Source: Climacium dendroides (Eukaryota; Streptophyta; Bryopsida; Hypnales; Climaciaceae). From it: DNA of 64,000 nt. Where the stretch lies: contig OX467082.1 of the NCBI GenBank assembly GCA_950106755.1, positions 35,464,001 through 35,528,000 on the forward strand. The letters run 5' to 3'. This document shows, one piece after another, positions 21,810 to 35,531 of the stretch. Every line of letters begins with the position of its first letter. Position 1 is the first letter of the stretch. The notes under the pieces were generated by a model. That model had not been told where the DNA came from. It did not search any database and was given only the letters and a program-made list of their open reading frames with translations. The translations under genes and the position numbers were made by a program.

Positions 21810-24650
21810 ACTTGCATGAACTACAATGATTCAAATAATGTGGCGTGCCATTCAAGCAAAGGTCATCTAAAGTGATGAAAGTATGAAACTACACCAAGTA
21901 CACTATCCATTCAAATAATGTGGAGTACAATTCAAGAAAGAGTGATTACCTCCTTAAACCTTTAAAACCAAATTGTGTATTTTAATTTAATCCCTAAAAA
22001 TCTTTAAAACCAAATTGTGATTTTTGAAGTTTTCATAAATTTGTTGTAGTTGGACTTTTGGCTTTTTCACATACAAATTGAAATTGTAGATGTATATATT
22101 TTTAAAAATTTTAAAATATAATTTGAATTGCATGCATTTTCTATGGATTATTGAACATTTTTGCCTCAAAATTGAATTTATGTAATTATTGAAGGGCTAG
22201 TGAAGAACTTGCCACTTGATAGTTTGGGGGGGCACTTGAGGTCATAACACTTCAAATTCAACTTTTGGCCATAGATTTATTTTTAATTTATTTTTAAATA
22301 CTAATATTTTTTAATTTAATGCAACAATCTATTGTTAGATTTTAGAGCCACTCTTTTTTGAAATTTTTGGGAATCTATGATTGTTTTTATTGAATGTTTT
22401 GCTCTTCACACAGAATAATGTTTGCTTGTATATAATTATTCTATAAATTTTATTTAATTTTTGATTTTTGGTGTAGTAATTTTCAAACTAAGAATCTATA
22501 TTTCACTAAACTTTGGAATAGAAAGTCTACATGTTTTAATTTTTCTTGTATTTTGAAGTTGAATGGACACCTTGTTGCCCAGTGAAGGAGGTTGCTTTGG
22601 ATTTTGAATTGCAACTAAATGCAACCAAAAACATGAAGGAATTTTATAATCATATCTTCATATACACCATATACATGTGTATAGCATTTTTAATACCACT
22701 TTATATATATTATATACAATTGTCTACATACTGATATTCATATAGGACAAAGTATATCCATATACATTCAATATTACAAAACCAAAGTATAAAGTTTTAT
22801 TCAGTTCATATTCAAAATATATTTGTACTTTTATATACTATACATAAGAGTCATATACGTCATGTATAATATCATATAACCATATATAAGTCCTATAATT
22901 AAATGTAACCAACAATTAAATGAATACCACAACCTCATCAAAACACAAATGCAAGTTTATGATAGCATTTCATAAAGTTAACACATTACTCCAAATTTTA
23001 AACCTAAAGTTTTTAGTGATTGACTTTTATAGACAACTGAAATTTATCCTTCTAATTTTTTAAGGACAATTGTCCATCAAATGAACAAATGAAATTCTAA
23101 GTAAGTTTCAACAAAATCAATATTAGATGGATGTTTGTTTGATTTGGATAAATTTGGATACAATGTGTGTACAATGAGTATCTTCTTGTGGAAAAAAAAC
23201 TATGATTGGATGCCTATATGAGAAATTATAATGCTTCAAATAGTATATGGATTGCTACTTGGATAGCAAGGAGCAAACAAAGTTCAATGATCAGGTTAAG
23301 GGGAAAAAGAAACGCATAGAATTGGGTCTTCATTAGTTGTTGGTGTCTCTAAAGGGTCTTGCAATTGGCATGGGTCTTTCCAGACTTTGTAGTGAGTAAT
23401 GCATATAGGGAGGGGTGTTAGTTAGGAGTTGTTAGAGTTTTTTTAATTTAGAGTTTTTTAATTTCAATGTAATTTGAAATTTTTTTGTTGCAATCCAATC
23501 ACATTGGATAGATGATGAACTTGGAAATTGACACAACATAAAAGTCATGTATTTCTTAATCCATAAGCCAAAAAACACCATGATGTCAACCACAATTGCA
23601 AGCTTATACAACTAAGAGGAAAAAATTTGTTAGTGCAAGTTGTCTCCTTTAAACTCAAAATAGAAGCAATGTAGAGTAGGCAACACAAAGTAGAGGCCAA
23701 AATTACAATTAATTATAACTATACATACCTCAAATTTCAAATTCAATGCAAATAAGTAGAATTTACAAAACCAACCTCTACTAAAATTTCACTCTTTCTA
23801 TTCCATGCAAACTCTTTGCCAAAAAAACTACTTCTATTCAATCCTCTAGCTACTTGTAACAATAACAAGCAATATGGAGATTGAGTTCAAGAGCACAAAT
23901 TATAATATTGAAATTAGGATGCTTATACTCTAAAGACCTTTACTTGAATTGTGTTATTGGTGAGGAGATACTAGAGCTTCACCACTCTTTCATCACTACT
24001 TTCAAGCAAAATGCCAAGGAAGCAAAATCATGAGCCTGGAAGGAAAATGGGGTAAGTTCATCTTTGCTATTTCAATTCTTACATTTTAGATTTCTTTTTG
24101 CAGTACTTCTATCAATTTCCCAATATTTAGTCTACCCTACTTACTTACATTTCCACTTGCTTATTTATAGTCTACAAACTATTTGGAGTTCCCTAGACAA
24201 AATTCTTCATTGCAAAGAAATCATTTTTTGACCCCAAACAAGTTTGATTCCTAATTTTATTTTATTTTTGCTATTTAGTGAAAAAAAACTGAATTTTCAC
24301 CCAATTTACAATTAAATCTTATCATTAGAAAAATTCTTTGAAAATGATTACCAAATTAGCTATAATAGTCTTCATCCAAAATTGACCTAAGTTAATATAA
24401 TCCAAGAATCATCAATACATCACATGACTTATTATTATAGATTTAGCCTTACTTGCTACCAAGATTTAACTTTTGTGTTATTTTTCAAAACTTGAATTGT
24501 AGCATCAAAAAATTTCTAAAGCCATGAAAGAACTATAAAGAATAGGTTCCCTAAGCTGTAAACAAGTGTAGTGCTGGCTAGGTTATTTAATAATAAAAAT
24601 TTAAAAAATTAGAATATTGAAAATAATAATAATTTTTAATACCTCCGTGA
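21810..24650. other. Spacer between the inverted-repeat arms
   Basis: 2.84 kb of AT-rich DNA, including a TATATA-rich part around 22660-22880. Degenerate 83-bp units persist at its left edge. No open frame over about 62 codons and no transposase-like sequence was seen, so it does not explain how the structure arose. Confidence 0.5.
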
Positions 24651-26766
24651 ATACCTCCAACACTTAAATCACCCTTGCTTGAAAGTATGTCACATTCTTG
24701 GTGTAGTTGAATTCTACAACACATCATTTGAACTAGCAATGTACTTCGTGCAACACCACATTATTAAAGCTTCATATGTCCATCATTTCCACCACCCTTT
24801 CTTGAATGTAACACCACGTTATTCAAATTGGTAGTGTATGTACTTGGTGTAGTTTGATAGGTTTGTCACTTCCGCCACCCTTGTTGGATTGTAACGCCAT
24901 GTTATTCAAATTGGTGGTGGACATACTTGGTGTAGTTTGATAGGTCTATCACTTCCAACACCCTTTCTTGAATGTAACACCATGTTATACAAATTGGCAG
25001 TGGACATACTTGGTGTAGTTTGATACATCCATCACTTCCACCACCCTTTCCTGAATGTAACACCACGTTATTCAAATTGACAGTAGACGTACTTGGTGCA
25101 ATTTGATACGTCCATCACTTCCACCACCCTTTCTTGAATGTAACACCACGTTATTCAAATTGGCAGTGAACGTACTTGATGCAGTTTGATACGTTCATCA
25201 CTTCCACCATCCTTTCTTAAATGTAACACCACATTATTCAAATTGGTAGTGGACGTACTTGGTGCAATTTGATACATCCATCACTTCCACCACCCTTATT
25301 GGAATGTAACACCATGTTATTTGAATTGACAATGTACGTATTTGGTGTAGTTTCATATCTCCATCACTTCCATCACCTTTTCATATAGTATTTGAATTGT
25401 TGTGCTCTATATAATTTCACTAAATTTTTCAAAATATTATTGTTGTTCTATGATTTTGTTTGGATATAGGTCAAGCCACTCTTGATATATCCAACTTCTA
25501 TTATAGTACTAGTAGCTCTCATTCTTTTCTCTTCATTTGCTTTCATGTTTCCATTGCGTAATTAATTTTACAACGTTTTTCACATTTGGTGGGCAAAGTA
25601 GTCATCATCATTTGGTAGGCCTTTTGAGAGTTGAAATGAAGAGAAAAATTAGAAAATGTGGATTATTTGGGAGTGACCTTTCGTAGAGATTTTCATAGGA
25701 TAAAAGGCCCAAATTAATCAAATCAAAGGTTTTCACCAAAATCAAATTGAGTAATTGATGTCAAAAGTGGCACCAATTACCTATATTTAAAATCACCTCC
25801 AATAGATATTTCATTAATTTGGATGTAAAATCTACTTTTGAGATCCGAAGTATTATTTTGTAAGCCTTGGATAGTGAGCCTAGAGCTTGTGAGCTATGGA
25901 GCTTCGAACTTGTATGGTACTGAGTGTGTTGTTTGGATTTTGGACCTATGACCATGGTTTAAGAACTTAGGGTCTTTATAGCTAGTGAACTTAAGAGAAT
26001 ATGTCAATTGGCCTCAAGTAGGGTTGAAACACTTTAAATGCTCTCTAAACACCTTGTTCATTTATTTTTTCTCAGTTGTAATTCCATCAACCCCACCTAA
26101 TCAAACCCCCCCTCTTGGCATAGAGAGGCCCTTTAGAGGATCTAGGGGTTGGAATTTTTTTCAATTCAATTTTTTTCAATTTTTTTTTTGTCTTGATTTT
26201 GTTACCTTTGAAAGTCCCCTTGAAGGATTTGGAGTTAAGAGTTTTGAAAGAAAAATAAATTTAATTCTTTAAAATTATTATTATTTATCATGACTCTATG
26301 GCTTTTAGAATCCCCTCCCATACAAAGAAGTCCCTTAAGGAATTTGGGGTTTGAGACTCTCACAAACTTTAAAGAAATTTGTTTTAAAATTATTCTTTTG
26401 TCCTTTTTTGTGACTCTCAAATTTTTTTTAAAGACCTTGGGGTTTGGGGGCTCTTAAAATTCTTTTTTTTCAATAATTCTTTTCAAGGGTTTTGAAGGGG
26501 TTTTTGGGGTTGCAAATCCCTCTCCTCAAGAGTCCTTTGGTGTTTTGAAGTTTGGGACTTTAAATTACCTCCAAAAGAATATTCAAATTCATTTTTGTGA
26601 CTCCATCACCCTTAGAAAACCCTCTCAATACTAGGAAGCCCCTTAGAGGGTTTGGAGTGGAGTGGCTTGGGGTTTGGAACTCCCAAAATTCTTTTTTCTA
26701 ATTTTTTTTAAATAACTTATTTTTCTTTGGTGTATGATTGGATATTGTGACTCAATCACCACTAGG
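24651..26766 (-). repeat. Right arm of the ~2.1-kb inverted repeat
   Basis: Mirror of 19691-21809. Differences seen: a longer TTCAATT/poly-T stretch at about 26155-26190, loss of a short piece near 24760 relative to the left arm, and a few substitutions in the minisatellite. The outer edge is CCACTAGG at 26759-26766, opposite CCTAATGG at 19691. No clear target duplication flanks the pair. Confidence 0.9.
24795..25378 (-). repeat. 83-bp minisatellite in the right arm
   Basis: Same units in the same order as the left array, reversed. Shared unit-specific variants (for example the GGCGGAAGTGACAAACC unit) show that the array existed before the arms were duplicated. Confidence 0.85.
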
Positions 26767-28574
26767 AAAAAACTCAATTAATTGTCCAAATATTTTGTTT
26801 TTCTCTTTAAATCCCTTCAAGAACTTGAGCAAATATTTTTGCGAAAAGGAAAATTATGGGGCTTGAGATGGGTTAAAGTTGTCACTTGTTAATGTAGCAA
26901 GCCAAGCATGATATGTGTGGTGGCATTCTTGCACAATCATAGGTGCACAATACTAGGCCTTGAATTTTACTATTAATCACTATAGGACCAAGCTATGTTT
27001 TTTTGGCAACACATAGATTTTTGGCAAGTGCATGCAAGTGGAATTTTTAACCATTTAGACTATCCAAGGCTATTTGGAGTGTCAACTTCTGCTTAGTTCT
27101 TGGTCTTCTAAGCACCCAAAAAAAATATGCCTTTATAAGGGCAATGTCTTTACTCTCCAAAATTTGCTTCACCAAATATAATTCTAACTTTTCATTGTTT
27201 TGTAATGAGAAATTGAAATTTCTATCATTGGAATTACATTCAAATTATTTTGAATGTGCACAAGAAAATTCAAATTTAGACATTCAACAAAAAAACAAAC
27301 CACTTCAATAATTCACTAATAGGCAAAAGAACTTAGAGGACTTAATAAATTATAGTGACCAATGCACATTAAAGTTTAAATTACAAATTACTCCAAATAC
27401 ATCAAATTACAAATTTAGAGTAAAATTTACTTTACTAAAAAAAAACGAATTTTCATACTCAAAAATCCATTTGAGATTTTAAATCTCCAATCAAAGGTTA
27501 TAGACAAAATTCAAGAAGGATGTTTGAAAACACCAAAAAAATGTTCCTTCCAACCCCTTTTAAAAATTCCAATTTAGAGTGAAATGTACTTTGGTAACCA
27601 TAATCTGGAAACTCCACTAAATCATCTTTCAGATGGCTTTTAAAGTGATTTATTTTCTTTGTTTAATGTCTAAATTTGAATTTCTTGTACCTATTCAATC
27701 TTTCAGATGGCTTTTAAAGTGATTTATTTTCTTTGTTTAATGTCTAAATTTGAGTTTCTTGTACCTATTCAAAGTACTATTCAAAGTACTATTCAAAGTA
27801 CTAGTCAAAGTACTTTAGAATGTGCTTCCAATGATGGAAATTTCAAGTTCTAATTAATAAAACAGTGAAAAGTTACAGTTATATTTGGTGGGGCAAATTC
27901 CAGAGTGCATTGAGGATGCTTTAAAGGTTCAGAATCTTGCGGAACCAGATTTGGAGACGGACAGAATCGCACAGCTAAATTTGACAACTCTGACAAACTG
28001 TAGCAGTACTTCCAGTACCAACGCATCATATAAACTTAGGATCAGTATGCAAATAGACAACTTGTGTACAATTAGTTGAGATTTTTCATTCTGACGAGTC
28101 CTATGGAACTGGATTCGTAGACGTCAACTTTGAATAAAGCATTGAAATAGTCAGCTCTGCCAAATGGAGCAGGTTGCTGACCTGTGAACACTAGAATTCA
28201 GGAGCACTCAAAACTTTGCAGTTTCGTGTAATCTACTAATGGTTAACCGTAAGACGTCACAGCAACTGACTTCCAGTTAGTTTTCAGGAATGATAACGCA
28301 ATTTGATACTGGATACCTGCAACATCATTCTTCATGAAAAATCACCGACAATATTGCAGATCGCAAGGCATATGTAGCAACCACATGATGGTTTATTGAA
28401 AAACGAGTCCCCAGTTGTGCTTCTGCAGTTCCAGAACAACAAAATCTGGAACTGCAATCAATTCATAAACGTATTTCACGTGGACCGAGGAGCCTGCACT
28501 GAAATATATTGCTTTTATAAAAAAAACTTGATATTCACCTGACTATTCCTTCTATACCACCGTCCTTCCGAGCT
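26767..28574. other. Intergenic region with a 74-bp duplication
   Basis: No gene supported. Two copies of a 74-base unit (27624-27697 and 27698-27771) are followed by ATTCAAAGTACT-type 12-mers repeated about four times to 27820. From about 27880 the base composition becomes less AT-rich, consistent with the 3' flank of the minus-strand NudC gene. Confidence 0.55.
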
Positions 28575-31090
28575 TCAACATATCTTCGCCTTTGAAAAGT
28601 CCATCTCGGGATGCTATATTCACAGACCACACAAGCTTAAATCAATACTCTTGATAATCAGGATAATCCTTTGATTGAAGCAAATAATTCCTTTCTCTCA
28701 GGTTAAAACGTGATCTTACTATGTCCACACTAAAGATCGTCTGTACATGGAGAAACTAACGAAAATTACAGACACTTCAGATTTACGAATCTTTACCTGA
28801 GCCATAAATTTCTTCAGGATATCAGCTTTGTTTTGTTCATCACTCGTGGGCAGATTCATCGCTTTCTGACGCTGATCATACTGCGATAAAAACAGAAAAT
28901 TTCATAAGTCAGTGCCTCTTGCTTCCATACTAATCACAAACTTAGTCAGTGACTGAATCGACAAGGGTACTGCAACAGTGTAGCATCTGAGGTCAATAAT
29001 AATCAAAGATAAAAAGGCGAACCACGACATCTTCCTAAACCAAATGAATCCGACAAATGCCCACTGCATGTACCATCATCTTTTCGACTGTCTGGCGAGT
29101 CTCAGGGTCCAAATCTTCTAACTTGCTGTTGGCAGGTTCCACTTTTTGCGAATTGATTTCAGGTTCTCCTTTCAACACGCATTTCCACCACTCCATTTGG
29201 TTGTGCTTCGTCAACAAGATGGAAAGAACTGACCCGTTGTCCTCTGCAATAAAGAAAAGCAACTACTGTCAATAATCCTCTTACGACTGCAAGATCTTGT
29301 GAGCCTTGCTGTACACATTAATGAATTGTCAATTTACAGATTACGATTGGTACCTCAAAGACATCTATTTACTAAACTTCTTGACAGTGATCCAAGGCCA
29401 ACTGGTGTAAGAAAGACTGCAAATTAGACGATCTCCAAAACAACCTCAGCAATTGTGAATTCATCGTAGATTCAAGAAAATTCAAAGAGTTGACCGATTC
29501 AGAATGTCAATGTCATTCCAAGATAGTATCGGCAGAGACATCCTCAAACTGTCCCCAATTTCCAAACGCACACCAATAAGTAAGATTATTACCTAAACTC
29601 CAGAAGCAGTCATCAGGCTTCACTGGATTGTAGAATTCACCCTGCACAATGTAGGCCCGATTCAACACTCTGATTTTCGAAAAAGGAAGCACGTTTGTAA
29701 CCAAACAGAGGGTACCAACGAAGATAAATCCAACTACAACCTGATGCATATATATTGTCGAAGCAGGAACCTCGTCATGTCCAGAAGACAGTTTCCTCAA
29801 GATAACTCACCGTCAAAATAGGAGTCTGGCCCTTGAGCCCTGCCTTGAGAGTCTTGCTTTTGATATCGCATGTCACCGCCCTTGACTTCGTTCCTTCGGG
29901 AATCTTAATTTGCACAGTAACCTCTTGAAGAGTTTGTGTCCATGAATACTTCTCATGATCGAAACCGTTTCCGGCATTGGGTTCTGCAAAAGCCGGTAGA
30001 AACATCAGATCATTGAAAACCAAGAAAATACTGAATTCGACATTCTATCCTCTGTAATTGGGCCTAATAGGTGCGCGCCATCAGCAGTATTTCCTTCATG
30101 TCTAATGCCTTCTATTGTTCAACAGGGCCGTCAAGGCTATCCCATGACAGATATAGACAATAACTAAAACCAACCGCTTGGCATAGTGAACTTATCAAAA
30201 AACGAAAATTCATACGCCACCTGCTAGCGCACCCCAATTAAAACTTACAATCAAACGGGTGACTGAAATTTCTCAACAACTGAAATACTTTATTTTGGAA
30301 GTCGAACTGTACTTCGCCAAATGCTCTCTTCTTCCACAACTCGCGACATATCTATTGACGTGAATTATCTGCAGACTCAACTTCAGCAGGATACGCAAAC
30401 GATCGATTTCAAGTACAGGAACCAAGGATGTTTACACTGAAGGCTTTTCGTTTCTAAGGACCTGAACCCTATAGGCCAACCATCAAGCAAGATAATTACA
30501 AGTCAAAGCAAGAGAAACGGTGAGGGCAGGGACATACTCAAGCCCTTCCCGTCGATTTTCTCGTCATAATCGTCCACGCCTGGCACGATATTCTCCTTCA
30601 CTTCAGTGGCAGCCGGTTCCTCCTCATCCTCGGGCTTGGCCACAGGTGACGACGCAATATTCACCTCCTCCACGTCTTCCTCCACGGGAGCTTCGTTGAG
30701 ATCGACAATCACCTCCTTCGGCTTTTCCGATACGGTCTTCTCCTCCACCTTGGCCACCTTCTCCGCCGCACCCCTTTCGGCAGCATCCGCCTCCCTCTTC
30801 CTCTTCTTGGCGGCTCCCACGATTTCCGAAACCCTAGATTCGATGTCCTGCTGCTGCGATAGATCGGTCTCTCGGAACAAGTAATCGACCACAGTGGTGA
30901 GAAGCTCCAAGGGTTGCTGATGGTGCACTTCCAGTAAGGAGCTCAGCACAGCGTCATGCTGCTTGTCGACTTTGTAAGCTTCTTCTGGAGGGGTTACGAT
31001 CCCTGGCGTCAGACGAATCTCTTGCACTGCCTGCGGCTTCGAGGTCGGCACCTCCGGCTCCTCCTCTTCGTACTCCGAAATTACAGCCAT
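28575..31090 (-). CDS. NudC/BOBBER-type co-chaperone, paralog 1
   Basis: Six exons: 31090-30538, 29983-29811, 29641-29593, 29243-29074, 28880-28797, 28613-28575; all junction phases agree, giving 355 residues. NudC proteins are small Hsp90-associated co-chaperones acting in the cytosol; plant BOBBER1 is needed for development and heat tolerance. Residues about 43-95 match the NudC N-terminal helical domain ([17 protein letters not shown]), followed by a basic KKRKRE and an acidic linker. The CS domain begins near 190 ([15 protein letters not shown], then [19 protein letters not shown] and MEWWKC), and the C-terminal helix ends [12 protein letters not shown]. The start is the ATG giving [11 protein letters not shown], matching paralog 2; the codon three triplets upstream is TTG, not ATG. 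Residues 130-135 (DLNEAP) fit the DLNxxP form of the EAR motif, perhaps by chance. Confidence 0.9.
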
Positions 31091-31198
31091 GGTCTCCAAG
31101 AAGGAACAAAAACTTCAGATTGAAGACAAATCGACCCAAACTCGGAGAAATAGAACCACTGCTGCCGGCACTCCAAAGATGCAGAACAGAAACACAAT

Positions 31199-31212
31199 AA
31201 ACCCTAAACCCT
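31199..31212 (+). promoter_or_regulatory. Telo-box (AAACCCTAA repeat) upstream of NudC paralog 1
   Basis: AAACCCTAAACCCT lies about 110 bases 5' of the NudC start codon. In plants telo-boxes near the 5' ends of growth and translation-related genes bind TRB-type factors. Its use here is inferred from position only. Confidence 0.4.
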
Positions 31213-34200
31213 GGCTAGACGCTTTAAACCTCGAATCGTACTCAAAACTCCACTAAATTGGACGAGACAAGAGAGCAAGTGTAATCACTGCAACTGCGGC
31301 GGCAGAGTAATTCCACTGAAGCGACGGCGAAGACGATTTGGAGCTGCCACGATCAGCGTACTTTCTAAGCATTTGAAAATTTCTCTTCAACAAAACCTAC
31401 CACAAGTAGAGAATATTGTTCATGCACATACTTTTACTTTTTTATTCAATTTGGATGACTGAGTGTGTATTTTATCAATTATCATTCATCCATTGGCAAC
31501 CGAAAAACAATTTTTTTGACCATAGTTGCACCTTCTCCAAAAATGAAATTTCTATGAAGAATGAAAAGTTGTGGAGAAAAAAGAAGAGGCAACAGGGAGC
31601 CATTCTATATGAAGAAAGTGTGACATCCCTTTTCATGTTGTTGTGAGGATGAGAACATAAACTTGACAAACATGCTCACCTACACGGAGGATTGACGTAG
31701 TAAAGAGCCATGATCTATGGTAAAGAGACATAATTAGCGAATCCAAGCATGTGAGGATTTGAATGATGAACTTTTGTGTCCATGAGTGTGAAAGCAGCAC
31801 ACGGAGGGTGAATACACAGATCCAAAAGAATTCTTTAAGAAATTTTCTTCACACTCATTCTTCACCTCTAGAGGAGAAAAATACACATTCTTAATTCTCG
31901 AAGAAAAGGGAGCTCTGCAAGCCATGGATAGCCAATGAGAAAGTCCCCATTCTTTGAGAATTAATAATGAGGTGAAGAAGGTGTGACTATCCCTATTGAG
32001 TTGCAAAAAATAAATTCACAAATTTTGTCTTTGGGATAAATTTTGCTACTTAATTCCAAAGGAATGTTTTCTTCTTCAATATAAACTCGTGTTGAGTGAA
32101 ATATGTGAAAGCATATGCTACAAAAAGTCTTTCAAAAAGCTACATTGCTCCAAATATGTCTTGAGAGGGGTAGAGGTTACATCTAAAGAAAGTTGTATAT
32201 GATGGGCTTGGTGATGTCAAATGGCCTTTTGCATATATTAAAATGCTTACACATTATGAAATGTTGGATTGGGATAAGAATTTGTATTCTCAGTTAAATT
32301 CTCTTAAAAAGAAATGGTTCTCATAAGCTTTGCTTCCACATCTCAAGACCAATACAATGTTCAACTTCTAGAATTTATCATTATGTTGTTTTGCATGAAC
32401 ATATTTTGGCCTATTAGGGGATAAAACCATGATGGGATTAACTTGAATTTCATTGTCTATTAAAATTATATGAAATGACCAATCCTATGTGAGACACAAG
32501 TACTTGGACTTGAATAGCATTAGGATAAATACATTTAGTTATATCCTTGTTGCATAATTGATCCATACATAAATTATTGTCTAAAATACACACTTCTTGA
32601 ATATGAAAGTTTGGGCCTAATTTAATCTAACCAACAATCAAACACTTTTAAAAATAAAAAATCCATTCATATGACATAAAAAATAAATGTTCAATCTTTC
32701 TTTCAATCACTAACAAAGACTCAACAAATATCACAACAATTAGAGAAGGTGCATGAATTGTAGTATACAATAGTGAAAATTGAATATTGTTCAATTATTT
32801 TTAATTATTGTCCTCATTTTAGTAGAAATAATTATATTTCAATAAAGAATATATCAACAACAAAAAAGGAAAGGTGAAAACTTTTGATGATTTGAAGGAA
32901 CTACAAAAAATTATTGTACATGGTTCTTTATATAGTTGATATATCCTATTAATGAAATAGTGAAATTTAGTGCAATGCAATATCATTTCAACTTATACTA
33001 ATTTGAATAGTTTGACTTTGGTGAAATTAGTAAGTATTTCACACTCTAATCATCGTATTTTATTTGGCAATCTATAAAAAAAATGCCACCTACCTCATGC
33101 ATTTGTATTAAGACTATAAGATTTAAAATTTTTGTTTTACTACATTTCACCAAGCCCATCTAAGTGAGGGCTAGGGATTTACCATTTTTTATTATTATAA
33201 TAAATTATGAAACAAAAATAGACAAATATAATAATTAAAACAATATAAATTAGCATTTTTATTTTAGGCTTGGTTTATGTCAAATCCAAAGGTGAGGGTG
33301 CAAAAAAATTTGAAGGTTTTGATTGATTGAAATAAAAAAAGTCTTTAAATAATGGTTTTATACCATGAAATAATTCCCTAGGTTATTAATTTTAAAGCCT
33401 TAGTCTTGGAATTGTTAAAAATATATTATACATGTGGGCAACTAAGGTGGGAATGGGTCAAAAAGATATGTAATATTTAGTATGTAGATAATGGCCAAAA
33501 GGAGGGCTTTAAGGCCATTGCCACACAAGTACACAATCAAATGCTCATAGTTCCATTTTTTTTCTTCTAGTTCTACTTTTAGCCCACCCCAAAGCTTAAG
33601 TCATTGAATCCTAGTAAGCAATTTAGTCAATTTTTGAGTAAGCTTACCAATTATCCACCTATCTAATGTTGAAGACAAGTTTATAACTAACCATGCAATA
33701 TTAAGAGAGAATCTTAGTGAGTAGTTGAGCACATTTGTGAAGTTGATTGTGACTTGATTGATTGTTTGTTAAGTAATTTTATAGCAAAGAACAATCCAAT
33801 ATGGCAAGAGGTGACCTTATTGAGTTTAAAGAGACATTGTGAAGAGAATCTGAGGTGAAGTCTATGGTAAATACTTGGGTATATTGTTTTATTTTAAATG
33901 AAGCACTAAGGAGTAGTTGAGTTGGATATAGTCCCAAATTGATCATGATTGGATAGATTGCAACAATGACAATTTTGCAGTCATTATTGTTGGTGCAATC
34001 ATAGTGGACAAGTCATTTATACCCCCATTTTCTTGTAGTGGTATCATCGGAAAGCTCTTTATAAGGAAAGGTGTACGGGTTTTGTTTTGTGTCCTTGGGC
34101 CTATAGTATAAAAGTTATTGAATTTAAAAAAAATCATGAATTAAATTTTTTGAAAATTACTTTTATTTTTATTTTGGTTGTGGCAATGGCATAGGGCACA

Positions 34201-34394
34201 CTATAAATCAATCATCCCAATGCCATTTTTCACCCAATTCCAACATCCACAAAAAAAAATTCTATTTACAATGGTCTCCAATCCATTTTTGCAATGTGTG
34301 TAAGTCATTTTTGGGGGCAAGTAATGAGGGGAGGTCACTCTATGGGGATTTTGTGTACCACACGCAATGAAGTGATTTTTTGACCCCCTATTCA

Positions 34395-34525
34395 CTTTGA
34401 AATATATTATAATTTACTTTGGAATTATATTAATCAAACTTTGAAATATACTATAATTTACTTTGAAATTATATTAATCAAACTTTGAAATATACTATAA
34501 TTTACTTTGAAATCAATTTAAAAAT
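34395..34525 (+). repeat. 44-bp tandem repeat, three copies
   Basis: Units begin CTTTGAAATATA at 34395, 34439 and 34483 and are nearly identical; AT-rich. Confidence 0.7.
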
Positions 34526-34869
34526 ATCAATAATTCAAAATACAAACTTTCAAAGTAGAAAAACCTCTTAAATTTTTTTAAAATTAAATTTTATGAAATA
34601 AGTAAGGGGTCCAAAATCTTTGCCTCACATGGTTTGTGTAAATGCATAGGGTGACCTCTCCTCAGCAAGCAACTAGATGCTATTGTTAAATGATGACATC
34701 AAGTTCACATCTATTTAGGGACAATTTAAGGTTGATAAAGATGTAATTCAACAAACACTGATTTTGGTGGACTTAATTATGAATAAATACTTGTCAAAAT
34801 AAATTGTAGTTTTAGACTGGTGATTGTATAAATCATCCATTTTGATACCACGGGAATTACAGATCTAAA

Positions 34870-35030
34870 AAAAATTTGCAAGCACTCATTGGAAGTCAAA
34901 GTCTTGTAGAAAATCTTGCCTTTTTCGTACAAAATTCCAAGGATGAATAGTTGCACTTTTGTCCTACACTAAAAGATTATCTGTCATCCATAGGACGCCA
35001 AATCCTTGACATTTAAGGATTAATATGATT
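34870..35030 (+). repeat. Dispersed repeat copy (hAT-target family)
   Basis: Contains AAGCACTCATTGGAAGTCAA, CAAAATTCCAAGGATGAATA and TTGTCCTACACTAAAAGATT, and ends ATTTAAGGATTAA, as in the other family members. Confidence 0.6.
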
Positions 35031-35240
35031 TCACTCGTATTTTAGTCAATTCAACTAATTCTTTCTCTCAAAAATATAGGCAACAATCAACACATTGCAC
35101 AAGATACCTGGATTGCAAATCTGGGTGGTCATAGGCTGCTCTACCTTGGGTTCAAATCATATATACTCCGTATATGAAAAAAAAGGGTTACCAGCCCTAA
35201 CGAACGACTATCATCCAACTCACAAAAACGTTCGTTCGGA

Positions 35241-35531
35241 CAGGGTTTAAGGCCGGAGCAGGGTTTTAGGTCTTGTAGCGCCGCAGACTCAAGGTTGCTC
35301 TTTTGCCCAGCACGCAGGGTTGAGTAACACCAGTCTCATGTCCGCTGATCTTCATTCGTGAGCGGAACTCGCCGCCTCTCGGACTCCCCCACTGTGAAGA
35401 AGCAAGCAAGCAAGCAATCTCGTTGTTGTCACTACAACTGCCTATAGTCTGGTTGTGAATTGAAGTGCTACCAGTCACACTGAGTGGGGGGAGACGAGAG
35501 AGCAGCGGGCTGCTTGATCGTTTGATTCACC
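35241..35531 (+). promoter_or_regulatory. Probable NOP58 promoter and leader
   Basis: GC-richer DNA directly 5' of the NOP58 start. Two AGGGTTT words near 35241 and 35262 are partial telo-boxes. No clear TATA box was seen. A fuller telomere-like word (AGGGTTTAGGGT) is in intron 2 near 35865. Confidence 0.35.

Larger units (their letters stand above)
31213..35240. other. Intergenic region between NudC paralog 1 and NOP58
   Basis: Mostly AT-rich repeats. About 31560-32000 is a reversed relative of the 16330-16760 repeat. About 34010-34205 is a reversed copy of the ~250-bp family. 34395-34525 is a 44-bp tandem repeat (three copies). 34870-35030 is a copy of the family that the hAT element entered. 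No gene was found. Confidence 0.5.

Noticed and set aside
20185..26272. Pairs of identical short frames (64 and 90-95 codons) in both inverted-repeat arms
   Set aside because: They exist twice only because the arms are duplicates; they resemble no protein and contain low-complexity residues.
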